Notes: generated by a model from the letters alone, not told the origin. DNA of 64,000 nt from Saprospiraceae bacterium (GCA_028282725.1 JANQHF010000073.1:1-64000); one strand, 5' to 3'; counted from the stretch's first letter, positions 9,101-18,070 are shown. Numbers and translations are program-made.

Positions 9101-9663
9101 ACGATTATCAAATGGAATTGAATCATTTTGTCGATGTTACCCTGGATAAAGTTGATGATATCAAGGAGGCAAATATCCGCCTGGCAGGATTGGTAACTGA
9201 AGTCTTTGAGGGGACAACTCAAAAAGGATTGGGATATAAAAAGTTTACCCTCCAGGATTTCCGGGGATCCAAACAGTTCAGCCTGTACAACGAACAGTAT
9301 GACAACTTCGGTAAATTAGTAAAATTGGGAGCTGTCCTTTTCGTGGAAGGTATGAATAGCAAAGGGTACAGCAGTGATAATTACTTCTTTCGGGTCAAAG
9401 ATGTGCGCCTGCTGGACAGCGTGGGAAAAATGCTGACCAAGTCCATAACACTCCAGATACCGGTAGAGAATATTACGAAATCTCTGATTTCAGAGCTCAA
9501 CTCTATTTCCGATCCCAAGGGTCAGCATAGGTTCAAATTGATGATCGTCGACTCTTCAAATTCAGTGGAACTCGAACTTGTAGGAAACGAGAGGAAGGTC
9601 AATGTTGACACGAGTCTGATTGATAGAATCGGCAAATTGGGCTTGCCATATCGTTTGAACTGA
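6136..9663 (+). CDS. dnaE: DNA polymerase III alpha subunit
   Basis: The 1175-residue protein is the replicative polymerase catalytic subunit. It opens with a PHP domain (HLHCHTHYSLLDGA at residues 6-19, ALTDHGNMFG near 38, TNDAHYID near 216). The polymerase core has GPGRGSAAGSAVAYS near 365, the catalytic aspartates in PDIDIDFDDDGRQ near 408, RNTGIHAAGLIIAP near 530 and YQEQIMQTAQ near 700. It has a tandem helix-hairpin-helix region near 830-880 and ends with an OB-fold (IRLAGLVTEVFEGT near 1015). The PHP histidines look intact, so proofreading or structural zinc binding is possible. Length is typical of the shorter DnaE1 form. It starts 17 bases after a likely promoter and appears monocistronic. 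Confidence 0.97.
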   Translation: MPEFCHLHCHTHYSLLDGASHIGRMMDKAVQDGQKGIALTDHGNMFGAFHFVNEAQKRGLKGMIGCEFYLVEDRHKKSFSKAAGEKDIRYHQLLLAKNQKGYQNLSKLCSLGFIEGLYGKYPRIDKELLSGYSEGLIATSCCLAAEIPRTIARGNLELAEQKLKWWIEHFGDDYYIELMRHKGLEQIDNSSLSQEDVNQHLIRLAGKYNLKIIATNDAHYIDEEDWKPHDIILCVNTGKKIDDIDRFKFSSSDYYFKTQSEMNQLFQDLPQAIDHTMEVYDKIEMPSLARDVLLPNFPLPAQFSNQSDYLKHLVYQGAEKIYGEISEKLRERLDFELKIIKNMGFDGYFLIVQDFISAARELGVAVGPGRGSAAGSAVAYSLKITNVDPIKYNLLFERFLNPERISMPDIDIDFDDDGRQRVIDWVVDKYGRNQVAQIITFGTMAARSSIRDVGRVLSYPLGDTDRIAKMVPSRPGTRLKNILNAGDKDLRSEWPTDDYSNIKDLISIRNSKGIEGEVIQLAEKVEGTVRNTGIHAAGLIIAPNDITHYIPVCTSKDTDLLITQFDGGIVENAGMLKMDFLGLKTLSIIKDAIDNIVKRHGKSARFEPDDIDLNDEKTFELFQRGNMIGIFQFESDGMRKFLKELKPTNIEDLIAMNALYRPGPMDNIPSFIKRKHGKEIISYPHPWLEEILKPTYGIMVYQEQIMQTAQIMADYTLGKADMLRRAMGKKKRKEMEKHRQIFADGASAKGVDVETANEIFSTMEKFAAYGFNRSHAAAYSILAFQTAYLKTHYPAEFMASVLTHNKSDISKLNFFLREAKRMGIPVLGPDINESDLNFTVNQQGKIRFGLSALKGVGEGPVEEIIRIRKEEGSYKNIWDMTKKLNLRTVNKKCMESLAQGGALDEFNEGNRATYFAPSDTYESVIEHALKFGNAFQNQKSKMSNSLFGDMSDELLPDPKLPKVIPWNKIELLNKEKEVTGIFISGHPLDDYQMELNHFVDVTLDKVDDIKEANIRLAGLVTEVFEGTTQKGLGYKKFTLQDFRGSKQFSLYNEQYDNFGKLVKLGAVLFVEGMNSKGYSSDNYFFRVKDVRLLDSVGKMLTKSITLQIPVENITKSLISELNSISDPKGQHRFKLMIVDSSNSVELELVGNERKVNVDTSLIDRIGKLGLPYRLN

Positions 9664-9701
9664 TACATTCGTTAACAGGATCATAAAATTTTGGATCATT
9701 C

Positions 9702-9709
9702 TAAATTTG
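9702..9709 (+). promoter_or_regulatory. -7 promoter box for the thioredoxin-fold pair
   Basis: TAAATTTG matches the TAnnTTTG consensus exactly and lies 34 bases before the ATG at 9744. No TTG at the preferred distance is visible. Confidence 0.5.
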
Positions 9710-9743
9710 TACCAACTAAAAACCTGTTCCAATCGTTATAAGC

Positions 9744-10232
9744 ATGATGAAAAACATTGTGGCCCTTCTTGCTTTCTCACTATCGTTCCATCTAACATTT
9801 GCACAGGACCTTGAAGTATATGAAAATTATGAGGACTACCAGTCAAATCTGATCAGGGACAAGAATAAAACTTATGTGATCAACTACTGGGCAACATGGT
9901 GTGCTCCATGCATACGGGAGTTACCTTATTTTGAGAAATTGTCCGAACAATATTCGCAAGATGAACTTGAAGTTGTGCTTGTCAGTCTTGACTTTCGGAA
10001 CCAAAGGGAAAAAAGTTTGATTCCCTTTATTAAGAAGAAACAATTGAAATCCCGGCTTATCCACATGTCCGATCCGAATTTTAATAAGTGGATTGAAAAA
10101 ATAGATGATAAATGGACCGGTGCCATTCCCGCCACCGAGTTTGTTCGCGGAGATCGCTCCCTCTTTCTCGAACAGGACTTCCCTTCCTTCGAGGAGCTCA
10201 ACGCACAATTAGATGACTTTCTAAAACTGTAA
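9744..10232 (+). CDS. TlpA-like exported thioredoxin-fold protein
   Basis: The 162-residue product has a signal peptide (residues 1-20, ending TFAQ, so cleavage is probably after the Ala) and a thioredoxin fold. The active site is WATWCAPC near residue 48, followed by IRELPYFEKL. A cis-proline region is present (GAIPATEFV near 130), typical of TlpA/ResA proteins that reduce periplasmic disulfides or apocytochrome c. ATGATG at 9744-9749 gives two possible starts one codon apart. The stop lies 24 bases before the next gene, also an exported thioredoxin-fold protein, so the two are probably cotranscribed. The specific partner is unknown. Confidence 0.85.
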   Translation: MMKNIVALLAFSLSFHLTFAQDLEVYENYEDYQSNLIRDKNKTYVINYWATWCAPCIRELPYFEKLSEQYSQDELEVVLVSLDFRNQREKSLIPFIKKKQLKSRLIHMSDPNFNKWIEKIDDKWTGAIPATEFVRGDRSLFLEQDFPSFEELNAQLDDFLKL

Positions 10233-10256
10233 TTTTATAATTATTAAAACACGAAC

Positions 10257-10871
10257 ATGAAAAAGATGCTTTTAACGCTTTGCTTGTCCGCTTCATTTTT
10301 TATGATGGCCTTTACCGGTAACCCAGGATACAAGGTAGGTGATACAGCGACGGATTTCAGTCTGAAGAATATAGATGACACATTTGTATCACTTTCTGAT
10401 TACCAGGAAGCCAAGGGATTCATCGTTATTTTCACTTGCAATACATGTCCGATCGCGAAAATGTACGAAGATCGAATCATTGATCTGCATAACAAGTATG
10501 CTTCCATGGGATACCCTGTGATCGCCATCAATCCCAATGACCCGGATGTAAAACCCGGAGATAGCTTTGATAAAATGAAGGTGCGGGCAAAGGAAAAAGG
10601 ATTTGAGTTTCCATACTTATTCGATGCCGGTCAGACAATCTTTCCTCAATACGGAGCGACCAAGACACCTCATGTCTATCTACTGGATAATGAATTGACC
10701 GTGAAATATATAGGTGCTATTGACGATAACCCGCAAAATGCAGACGGAGTAGAAGAGAAGTACGTCGAAGCTGCAATTTTCAATATGGAAAAAGATAGTG
10801 ACCCGGATCCATCCTTTACCCGGGCAGTAGGTTGCAGCATCAAGGTCAAAAGAGAAAAACGAGGTTCATAG
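10257..10871 (+). CDS. Exported redoxin (AhpC/TSA-like thioredoxin-fold protein)
   Basis: This 204-residue protein has a signal peptide (about residues 1-19) and a redoxin fold starting GYKVGDTATDFSLKNIDD. The redox centre is FTCNTCPIAKMYEDRI near residue 58, a CxxC followed by Pro. TKTPHVYLLD near 138 is the cis-Pro loop, and VGCSIKVKR occurs near the C-terminus. This FTCN.CP and GCSIK pairing is the form of the thioredoxin-family proteins frequent in Bacteroidota and Planctomycetes that are annotated only as redoxins. It probably acts outside the cytoplasmic membrane as a disulfide or peroxide reductase. It follows the TlpA-like gene by 24 bases. Confidence 0.85.
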   Translation: MKKMLLTLCLSASFFMMAFTGNPGYKVGDTATDFSLKNIDDTFVSLSDYQEAKGFIVIFTCNTCPIAKMYEDRIIDLHNKYASMGYPVIAINPNDPDVKPGDSFDKMKVRAKEKGFEFPYLFDAGQTIFPQYGATKTPHVYLLDNELTVKYIGAIDDNPQNADGVEEKYVEAAIFNMEKDSDPDPSFTRAVGCSIKVKREKRGS

Positions 10872-10957
10872 ATACTGTTCGGTTTGGGCATTTCAATATA
10901 CAAGAGTGTACAAATGTTATGTTTCACATGGATTATGAAATATGACCAAAACAGCGG

Positions 10958-11407
10958 ATGAGAGTATTAATGGTTTGTCTCGGTAATATTTGCCGGTCTC
11001 CACTGGCCCAGGGAATACTTGAACGAAAGGTTCTTCAATACGAATTGAATTGGGAAGTAGACTCTGCAGGCACGAGTAGTTGGCATATTGGTGAAGGTCC
11101 GGATGGTCGTTCGGTCGCAATAGCTAAGGAGCATGAAATTGACATATCTCATCAGAGATCTCGTCAGATCAGTCCGGAGGATTTGGACTACTATGATCTG
11201 ATCCTGGCCATGGATGTGTCCAACTATCAGAATATCCGGGATCTTTCGTCCAGGAAAAGTCACCACGACAAAATAAAGATGGTCCTTAATTACGTTTATC
11301 CAGGGCAAAATCGCGCAGTTCCGGACCCTTATTACAATGGAGGATTTCAAAGGGTCTTTGACCTTTTGGATGAAGCCTTGGAAAAGGTGATTTCTGTGCA
11401 TGGATAA
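10958..11407 (+). CDS. Low-molecular-weight protein-tyrosine phosphatase
   Basis: The 149-residue cytoplasmic enzyme begins MRVLMVCLGNICRSPLAQ, which holds the CX5R phosphate-binding loop (Cys7 nucleophile, Arg13). It carries the general-acid motif VPDPYYNGG near residue 119. Length and layout match the LMW-PTPase family, which dephosphorylates phosphotyrosine on bacterial tyrosine kinases and other targets. The start directly precedes the catalytic loop as in other members. No tyrosine kinase or capsule genes are nearby. The downstream CAP-domain gene starts eight bases after the stop, suggesting cotranscription. Confidence 0.93.
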   Translation: MRVLMVCLGNICRSPLAQGILERKVLQYELNWEVDSAGTSSWHIGEGPDGRSVAIAKEHEIDISHQRSRQISPEDLDYYDLILAMDVSNYQNIRDLSSRKSHHDKIKMVLNYVYPGQNRAVPDPYYNGGFQRVFDLLDEALEKVISVHG

Positions 11408-11415
11408 TCGAATGA

Positions 11416-11904
11416 ATGAACCGTTATATTTTTTTCCTATTCCTTTTTTCCTGGAATGCAGTCCTGGCCCAACCGGCAGAAGATGATGTTAAGAGAGTGC
11501 TTGCGGAAATCAATCGGCTCAGGGCTTCCGGCTGTTCTTGTGGCAGTCAATGGATGTCGCCCGTTGGACCGCTGAAGTGGGATCATAGCTTATACCGGGT
11601 TTCCAACAGGTATGCAAGGTATATGGCTAGAAACAGACATTTCGATCATATTTCCAAGGAGGGAGAGGACCTGGGCGACCGTCTTGATCGAATGGGCTAC
11701 AAGTGGTTTAAGATCGGTGAGAATTTGGGATACGGTTATCATGAGTTTTATTCGGTGCTTGCGGCCTGGAAGAAGAGCCCTTCACATTGCAAGATGCTTA
11801 TGGATCCCGAAATGACAGCTATTGGCATGTCGAAACACAAGCTCTATTGGGTGCAGAGCTTTAGTGGGGTTCCGTCCCATATGTCCTCGATTTCCGCTTA
11901 CTAG
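11416..11904 (+). CDS. Exported CAP-domain (SCP-like) protein
   Basis: The 162-residue protein has a signal peptide (residues 1-18, ending VLAQ) and a single CAP domain. INRLRASGC and PLKWDHSLYRVSNRYARYM give the first helices. RHFDHISKEGEDLGDRLDRMG near 77 and IGENLGYGY near 100 hold the His and Glu positions of the CAP cavity, and WKKSPSHCKMLMDPEMTAIG near 117 completes the fold. Bacterial CAP proteins are secreted and of mostly unknown role. The cysteines at CSCGS and SHCK could form disulfides. It probably shares a transcript with the phosphatase gene upstream. Confidence 0.9.
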   Translation: MNRYIFFLFLFSWNAVLAQPAEDDVKRVLAEINRLRASGCSCGSQWMSPVGPLKWDHSLYRVSNRYARYMARNRHFDHISKEGEDLGDRLDRMGYKWFKIGENLGYGYHEFYSVLAAWKKSPSHCKMLMDPEMTAIGMSKHKLYWVQSFSGVPSHMSSISAY

Positions 11905-12297
11905 CCCAGCGATCGTATATCATATTATCAATTCCATTTATCAGAATAATTTAATTTCAATAAATACCGTCTGTGTGATTACCTGGGGTGGTGGATGCAT
12001 TGTATTTTTGACATGCTGTTCGCCAAATCTCCCTCCCATTTAATTCCTTTAGTTATTTAAAAGTTATGAACTCCAGTCCTTGATACGGACTGGATATTCA
12101 TGATGTTCGATTGGTATTTTCCATCCGGCAGGTATCATGGGTATTATCAAAAAATTAAGATCCATTTCTCTCCCCAAAAAGGAAGTGGACGATACTAATC
12201 CCGGAAGTATACGCACATACTTCGCTCTTTTTCAAAAGGTATGACAGCAAAGGCTGTCTGGGTTAAAGAACTCATTTAATAACCTAAACTTTTTGTC
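11905..12297 (+). other. Leader region of the first giant surface protein
   Basis: No convincing gene is seen. There is a perfect 8-base inverted repeat, TCCAGTCC (12072-12079) and GGACTGGA (12087-12094). A 35-codon frame lies at 12137-12244 (MGIIKKLRSISLPKKE...) with no recognised family. A perfect 6-base hairpin with a four-base loop (GACAGC at 12243-12248, GCTGTC at 12253-12258) lies 39 bases before the giant gene's ATG. The first repeat may terminate the CAP gene transcript, and the last would lie in the 5' leader. Confidence 0.45.
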
Positions 12298-15200
12298 ATG
12301 CCTATGAGCAAAATTTACTCAATGAGGACGTTTGTTCTCTTTATTAGGTATTGTGCAGTTTTTGTATTCATGAGTTTTGCTGGCACCATTTCAGGCCAGT
12401 CCCTCGCATGTAATGGTGGCGTGAATATCTCCATGGATTCCAATTGTGAGGTCATCATGAGTTCCAAACACATCCTAAAAGGTCCTGATGCCAATGCCGA
12501 CTCCACAGGATTCATCCTGACCATCAAAAACCACGATGGAACATTTCCAAATGATCTGATGGTCAAACCGCATCCCGATGGTACGTTTCGGCCTGGTTAC
12601 CGGGGTGTATTGATCAAGTTTAGTCATCCCGGAGAATACGTCGTCTCCGTCCAAAGAATATCGGATGGGGTGAATTGCTGGGGTAACTTGCGGATCGAAG
12701 ACAAGCTATTGCCCTTTACAAGGGAATGTCCTTGTTCTGAATTGAGCAATCCCCTGGATGAAAAATGCTTTTTTAATTGTTCATCTGTTGGTCTCGTTTT
12801 GAATAGTGACTCCATTACCCAAATCGCCGGGATCAATCCTGTCTTTGTGGACAACTGTAGTGATACCGGTAAGGTCACCTTCGAAGACGTATTAACACCT
12901 GATACGATCTGCGGTGGATGGATCATCACGAGAACATGGAAAACATTGGTTTCCGATTTTCACGGAGACAATATCCTGAAGGATTTAAACTGTGTTCAAA
13001 AATTTGTTTTTAAAAGTACCGGTCCTGACCCTATTCTTCCCCCCAGTAAGAAAGTGGTCGTCAGATGTGGGATCGATACAGATCCAAAGTCGCTCCGTAC
13101 CTATTTCTCCGATACAACTTACTTTTTTAATCCCGATCCTGATACTGCTCTTGTAAGAGCATATCCCACACTTCCTGATACTGTAAATGGAAAAGTCCTG
13201 ATTCGACCGATTGGTCTTGGACTTCTGTCCGAAGGTTCCGTTGATAACTATTGCAAGATTACGGCCACCTATACGGATTCTCCGATCATTCCACAGTGTG
13301 CCGATATTGGTTACAAATTTGTTCGAACCTGGCACATCATCGACTGGTGTACCAATGAGACCAAGGACCCATTGACCCAAATTATAAAGGTCATGGATAA
13401 CGAACCTCCTTTCTTCAAAATAAAGGACACGATAGATGTAACGAGTACGAATCCATGGTCATGCGATAGTGATATCCTGGTGCCTGCACCGGATACTATG
13501 TTTGATAATTGCGCCGATCTGTCTCAGATCACATGGTTGGCATTTGTAAAAATAAACGGCCAAAAGATCATTGCGGATGCATCCAATGGCTACCAATTGG
13601 ATGGGATAGGCAGAGGAACGTACAAGGTGACCTATGAAGTAACTGATCTTTGCAAGAACACATTATCTGATGATGCCGTCATCGTTATTAAGGATGAAGT
13701 CAAACCCGTTGCCCTGTCCAAGAAGCAAATTAAGATCACCTTCTCCTCTTTCCAGGGAGAATGTGTTGCCAAAGTCTTCCCCTACAATGTTGATGCCGGC
13801 AGTTTTGACGCATGTGATTCACGACTCGACTATGCCATCAGGCGATTTGGCACGAAGGACCCCTTTGGTCCATTTGTAAAGTTCACAAGTCTTGATTTGG
13901 ATGACATAACTCCCGGTGGAACCGCTTTTGGAGAAGTCATAATCGAGCTGAAGGTCACAGATGAAGACGGCAACTTCAATATTGCCTGGACTACCGTAAT
14001 TCTGGAAGACAAGAATACCGATGTGACCAAGGATTGTGGTCCTGACAATATATCAACAGACTGTACTGTGCCACTCCAGGAGGCCATAGATCAATACCTG
14101 CCAATTGTCATCCTTGATGGGTGTGAGAAAAGAAACCTCGAGGTAAATCCCCGGATCCGGTATAGTGATGTCAGTAACAAATGTAATACCGGGAATGCGG
14201 TAGTGGATTATTTCATAGAGGGATCCGATGATACGCTCTGCACGAAGACGTTTCACCTGGGTGATGATGATGATTTTCAGATTTTTTGGCCCGGATCAGA
14301 AATTACCGTGACTTGCGATGTGACTGATTTTCCGGATCCGGTCATCATCAACGGGAATTGTAACCAGGCATTTCCCACCGAGACGATCAGGGAATTTACC
14401 GTTCCTCCCGGCTTGGGTTATTGCAAAAAAATCATCAGGACGATTACCGTTATAGACTGGTGTACCTATCAGCCAAATACGGGAGATTCAACAGGTATCT
14501 ACAGATTCGTTCAGACCATAAAGGTCAAGGATCTGGATGGACCGGTGATTTCGTGTGAGGATCTTGAATTGGATGCAGGAGATGACTGCAAGGCATCGGG
14601 ATTCTTTGTGAATGCTTCCGGAAGTGATAGTGGACTTTGTGCGGATAATCTGACGTGGTATGCAGCTATAGACGGAGACGGGGATGGAATCTATGAAATC
14701 GATCTGACCCCTATTCCGAATTCGGATGAGACAGTTACTGCAAGAGTTGATTCGTCGTTGATGGCAGGGGTGCATAACTTGCGCTGGAGAGCTATTGACG
14801 ACTGCGGCAATAGTGATGAGGTGATATGTACAATCACCGTTACGGACAATAAACCTCCAAGTCCTAATTGTATTGCAGTCGTTTCTACAGCTACCATGAA
14901 TACGAACGGAACAGCCACGATATGGGCTAAGGATTTTGACCCGCAGGGAAGTTCTACAGATAACTGTGATCAGGATCTTACCTATAGTTTTAGTGAGACC
15001 GATCCCGGTGTTCCCAGTCTGACATTTACATGTGCCGATCTTATTGATGGTGTAAGCGCCTTGATCGATTTGAAGGTATACGTCTGGGATGATAGCGGAA
15101 ACAAGGATTTCTGCAGTGTACGGCTGCGGATAGATGACAATTCCAACACGTGCCCCAATTCCAATCAAACCGCCTCTGCAGTTATCTCTGGTATGATCGC

Positions 15201-16389
15201 GACGACCTTTGGCGACCGATTAGAGTCAGCTGAAGTCATTTCGACGATGATGAATGGTTCTCAACAAGCTAAATCCATGACCAACTTAGAAGGGGAGTTT
15301 GTATTTAGTGATCATTCACTGATGATGGATTATGAAATTGGTGCTACGAAGGAAGATCCTTTCCTGAATGGAGTTTCGACAGTTGATTTAATCCTGATCC
15401 AAAGACACATCCTGGGATTGTCGTTATTGGATGATCCTTACAAGGTCATTGCTGCAGACGTCAATGATGATGCAAGGGTTTCTGCATTGGACCTGGTTAT
15501 GCTCAGAAATTTGATCCTTGGGAGGATCACAGAGCTGCCACATGGGAAATCCTGGAAGTTTATCGATGCTGCTCAGACATTTAGTGAGATAGATCGACCC
15601 TGGCCACTCTGGGAATCTATTTATGTCAATGAATTATTCGATGATCAGGAACATCAGGATTTCATTGCAGTTAAACTCGGTGATATCAATGGAAATGCCA
15701 TTGTCAACAGTCTCGTCACTTCAAGATCGAGAAGTGCACAACGAGTGCAATTGCCCGTTGAAGACAAGAGGGTGAAGGAAGGAGATAGAGTGTCTTTTTC
15801 ATTAGACATGGATCAACTCCAAGCGGTATACGGGATGCAGTTTGAACTGCAGCTCAATGATGGACAATGGATTGGAATCGATGAGAATACCCTGGGAATC
15901 AAGGAGCATCATCTCAGGGTTGAAGAACAATATTTGAAGTTGAGTTGGAATTCTTCACTTCCTGTTAATCATTCGCCGGGATTAAACCTGAGTTTTGTAG
16001 CGGATAAGGATGGAATGTTGTCCGAATTCATTGAAATTGTCGATGAGGATTTTGAGGCACAAGTCTACTTTGATGAATCCATTCAGATCGCGGATCTGGA
16101 ATTGAAATTCTATGAAACTCTGAATGATGGATTTCAGCTATTTCAAAATGTTCCGAATCCATTTAGCACCAATACATCTATTTCATTCATCATACCTGAG
16201 AAGGGCAATGTGGATTTTGCTGTCTTTGACGTCACCGGGCGGCAAGTATTTGCTTTTTCAGATAACTATGATTCCGGAAGGCATGAAATAGTTGTTGATG
16301 ATTCAATACTCGAACGGAAAGGAGTGTACTATTATCAATTGAGCTATGGTAATATGATAGCAACCAAGAAAATGATTTCAATTGATTGA
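12298..16389 (+). CDS. Giant T9SS surface protein with dockerin-like and cohesin-like modules (paralogue 1)
   Basis: The 1363-residue protein has a signal peptide. M1, M3 and M9 are all possible starts, and cleavage is near SGQS. It begins CNGGVNISMDSNCEV, a domain shared with two neighbours. A run of about 850 residues follows of HYR-like/Ig-like domains with repeated WHIIDWCTN and ITVIDWCTYQ motifs and many paired cysteines. A carboxypeptidase-regulatory-like domain starts near residue 960. Next come a dockerin-like double loop (NGVSTVDLILIQRHILG, then AADVNDDARVSALDL, about 1019-1078), a cohesin-like beta domain (about 1148-1270) and a T9SS type A sorting domain (FQNVPNPFSTNTSISF onward, about 1274-1363). 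It should be exported by T9SS and anchored or released at the cell surface. A bidirectional terminator follows. No enzymatic domain is visible, so structural or adhesive roles are likely. Confidence 0.85.
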   Translation: MPMSKIYSMRTFVLFIRYCAVFVFMSFAGTISGQSLACNGGVNISMDSNCEVIMSSKHILKGPDANADSTGFILTIKNHDGTFPNDLMVKPHPDGTFRPGYRGVLIKFSHPGEYVVSVQRISDGVNCWGNLRIEDKLLPFTRECPCSELSNPLDEKCFFNCSSVGLVLNSDSITQIAGINPVFVDNCSDTGKVTFEDVLTPDTICGGWIITRTWKTLVSDFHGDNILKDLNCVQKFVFKSTGPDPILPPSKKVVVRCGIDTDPKSLRTYFSDTTYFFNPDPDTALVRAYPTLPDTVNGKVLIRPIGLGLLSEGSVDNYCKITATYTDSPIIPQCADIGYKFVRTWHIIDWCTNETKDPLTQIIKVMDNEPPFFKIKDTIDVTSTNPWSCDSDILVPAPDTMFDNCADLSQITWLAFVKINGQKIIADASNGYQLDGIGRGTYKVTYEVTDLCKNTLSDDAVIVIKDEVKPVALSKKQIKITFSSFQGECVAKVFPYNVDAGSFDACDSRLDYAIRRFGTKDPFGPFVKFTSLDLDDITPGGTAFGEVIIELKVTDEDGNFNIAWTTVILEDKNTDVTKDCGPDNISTDCTVPLQEAIDQYLPIVILDGCEKRNLEVNPRIRYSDVSNKCNTGNAVVDYFIEGSDDTLCTKTFHLGDDDDFQIFWPGSEITVTCDVTDFPDPVIINGNCNQAFPTETIREFTVPPGLGYCKKIIRTITVIDWCTYQPNTGDSTGIYRFVQTIKVKDLDGPVISCEDLELDAGDDCKASGFFVNASGSDSGLCADNLTWYAAIDGDGDGIYEIDLTPIPNSDETVTARVDSSLMAGVHNLRWRAIDDCGNSDEVICTITVTDNKPPSPNCIAVVSTATMNTNGTATIWAKDFDPQGSSTDNCDQDLTYSFSETDPGVPSLTFTCADLIDGVSALIDLKVYVWDDSGNKDFCSVRLRIDDNSNTCPNSNQTASAVISGMIATTFGDRLESAEVISTMMNGSQQAKSMTNLEGEFVFSDHSLMMDYEIGATKEDPFLNGVSTVDLILIQRHILGLSLLDDPYKVIAADVNDDARVSALDLVMLRNLILGRITELPHGKSWKFIDAAQTFSEIDRPWPLWESIYVNELFDDQEHQDFIAVKLGDINGNAIVNSLVTSRSRSAQRVQLPVEDKRVKEGDRVSFSLDMDQLQAVYGMQFELQLNDGQWIGIDENTLGIKEHHLRVEEQYLKLSWNSSLPVNHSPGLNLSFVADKDGMLSEFIEIVDEDFEAQVYFDESIQIADLELKFYETLNDGFQLFQNVPNPFSTNTSISFIIPEKGNVDFAVFDVTGRQVFAFSDNYDSGRHEIVVDDSILERKGVYYYQLSYGNMIATKKMISID

Positions 16390-16417
16390 TGAGGTGCACT
16401 TACTTTTCCATACGACC

Positions 16418-16452
16418 AAAAAAGGGAGCTGGTTTGCCAGACTCCCTTTTTT
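16418..16452. terminator. Bidirectional terminator
   Basis: AAAAAAGGGAG, then CTGG, a TTTG loop, CCAG with one bulged A, and CTCCCTTTTTT form a stable hairpin with a T-run on both strands. It lies between the converging giant gene (ends 16389) and the FadL-type gene (ends 16472), serving both. Confidence 0.85.
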
Positions 16453-16471
16453 ATTCTTTTCATCATATCAG

Positions 16472-17953
16472 TTAAAGCTTTGATCCAAACGTAAAAGTGA
16501 TGACGGTTCGATCCGTACTCAAATTAACGAGTGGCGAACGGTTATCGTCAAGCAGTCTGTACGGGCTGTAATTAGTCGTTGAAGGTCTGTAGGTAAATGC
16601 AGCATCGAGATATATCCTGTTTCCGCGATATCCAATTCCGGCACTATATGATGGTTGCAGGTCCCAGGCAGTTTCATCATCGAATGGACTTCTCGGGATA
16701 GCAGCGCCTACTCTGAGCCTTCCTTTTTTATATGCCAATTCAGTACCCAGCCTGATATTCAATGCCGAAGACAAAAAGTTGTCAATTTCAGAATTCAAAT
16801 CATCTTCAAAAAATTGATCAATGGGATCATTGGAATTTGCTGTAAGATTGAACGCACCGCTTTTATAATTTACGTATTCGACTTCACCACTGAAGAATCC
16901 CTTCACGTCTCCAAATGAATAGATATATCCCAATCCGGCAATTGCACGCCAGGGACTTTCGAATTCATATTCAAATTCACTAAAGGGGCTGTCTGCAGAT
17001 AAGGTCTGACTGCTTCCATCTTCTGTGAAAGAATAAGTAACCGAAGTGTTAAATTCATCTGTCAGGAAGTAATATGATTTTGAGTGGATCGCGGCCCCAA
17101 AGCGAAGTTGTCTCGTAAATTTGTAAATGAAGCCCACTTTCACATTGAATCCTACACCCGTAGTGGAAAGAACCTGGTCGAATCTGATGTTATCAAAAAA
17201 ATCGATTTCATTGGCATCATCTCTTTCCGAATAACTTCTGGTTTCCTCAAAACTTGCGAAAGGAAATCCTACGGTTGCACCCCAGGAAAATTTGTTGTTT
17301 ATATTGGATCCTACTGCTATAAAGACCTCACTCAATGATCCGGATCTTTCCACGATTTCATCCCTGCTCACTACTTCGTTCAAGGTAATGAAATCACTTT
17401 CGTAGGTCGTGCCACCATCAAAATTGAAAATGGCACCTGCATCAAATGCCGGTCCTCCCTCAAAGGCGTCTAGTTCGTCGGGCGTATTGGTCTCTGCAAC
17501 TTCCAGGAATCTTTCGACGATTGTGCCCGGACCCCGTCCACCATATACAAAGGTTTCGTTGTAGTTGGCAAGTTGGTTATATCCAACGGCCAGATTAAAA
17601 GTCTTTACATTGAAGGAAGGAGGGTCATAGTGAAATACCCCACTCAGATTTCCGAGTCCCGTAGTTCGTTTACTTTCAGATGCAATACTGCCATCGAGAT
17701 TACTTTCATTCCGGGTATTGATACTATTGATGGTAAATGTGATCTCCGATTTTCGAAATTCGGCAATCCCGGCAGGATTGATCGAAGCGACCGAAACGTC
17801 CGGACCAAGCGCTGAAAATGCTCCGGATACACCTGAGAACCGGGCTGTCGAAAAATAGTCATGAAGCGAATAACGGAGCGCATCATCCAACGTTTGACCT
17901 TGAAGACCGACGGACAACAGGAAGATAGCCGGAATTAAAAATCTTTTCATCAT
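16472..17953 (-). CDS. FadL/OmpP1/TodX-type outer membrane transport protein
   Basis: The 493-residue protein has a signal peptide (MMKRFLIPAIFLLSVGLQG) and an N-terminal plug or hatch region (TARFSGVSGAFSALGPDVSVASINPAGIAEFR). This is the NPAG motif of the FadL/TodX family. Alternating beta strands follow (WGATVGFPFASFEE, LRFGAAIHSKSYYFL, GFFSGEVEYVNYKSG), and the C-terminus ends in VITFTFGSKL, suitable for barrel insertion. Family members carry long-chain fatty acids or other hydrophobic compounds across the outer membrane. The actual substrate is not known here. The ATG-ATG start pair is at 17953-17948. The gene stands alone between two terminators. Confidence 0.85.
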   Translation of the reverse strand: MMKRFLIPAIFLLSVGLQGQTLDDALRYSLHDYFSTARFSGVSGAFSALGPDVSVASINPAGIAEFRKSEITFTINSINTRNESNLDGSIASESKRTTGLGNLSGVFHYDPPSFNVKTFNLAVGYNQLANYNETFVYGGRGPGTIVERFLEVAETNTPDELDAFEGGPAFDAGAIFNFDGGTTYESDFITLNEVVSRDEIVERSGSLSEVFIAVGSNINNKFSWGATVGFPFASFEETRSYSERDDANEIDFFDNIRFDQVLSTTGVGFNVKVGFIYKFTRQLRFGAAIHSKSYYFLTDEFNTSVTYSFTEDGSSQTLSADSPFSEFEYEFESPWRAIAGLGYIYSFGDVKGFFSGEVEYVNYKSGAFNLTANSNDPIDQFFEDDLNSEIDNFLSSALNIRLGTELAYKKGRLRVGAAIPRSPFDDETAWDLQPSYSAGIGYRGNRIYLDAAFTYRPSTTNYSPYRLLDDNRSPLVNLSTDRTVITFTFGSKL

Positions 17954-18011
17954 AATCAGTGGAATGTATTCTTCATAAACAATGTTCTACTCTTCAATCT
18001 CTAATATGGTG

Positions 18012-18050
18012 AAAAAAAAATGGGTGATTGCAAAGTAAGCGACCACCCAT
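18012..18050 (-). terminator. Rho-independent terminator of the Arg/Ser-rich protein gene
   Basis: On the minus strand, ATGGGTG (complement of 18044-18050) pairs with CACCCAT (complement of 18020-18026). Further inner pairs form around a seven-base loop, and a run of nine T follows directly. Confidence 0.8.
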
Positions 18051-18070
18051 CTTTTATGCTTGAATGCTAT

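Noticed and set aside
6136..9663. dnaE as truncated because some Bacteroidota versions are longer
   Set aside because: PHP, polymerase, helix-hairpin-helix and OB-fold regions are all present in order. The length fits the normal DnaE1 form.
12137..12244. 35-codon frame MGIIKKLRSISL...
   Set aside because: Too short to support and no homologue recognised. It overlaps the likely leader of the first giant gene.
14488..15168. Minus-strand frame of 226 residues inside giant paralogue 1
   Set aside because: It lies fully antisense to a gene with clear domains, has no recognisable motif, and reflects the codon bias of the real gene. The same reasoning removes similar antisense frames at 33443-34018, 38439-38954, 40183-40674, 51114-51791 and 23537-24169.
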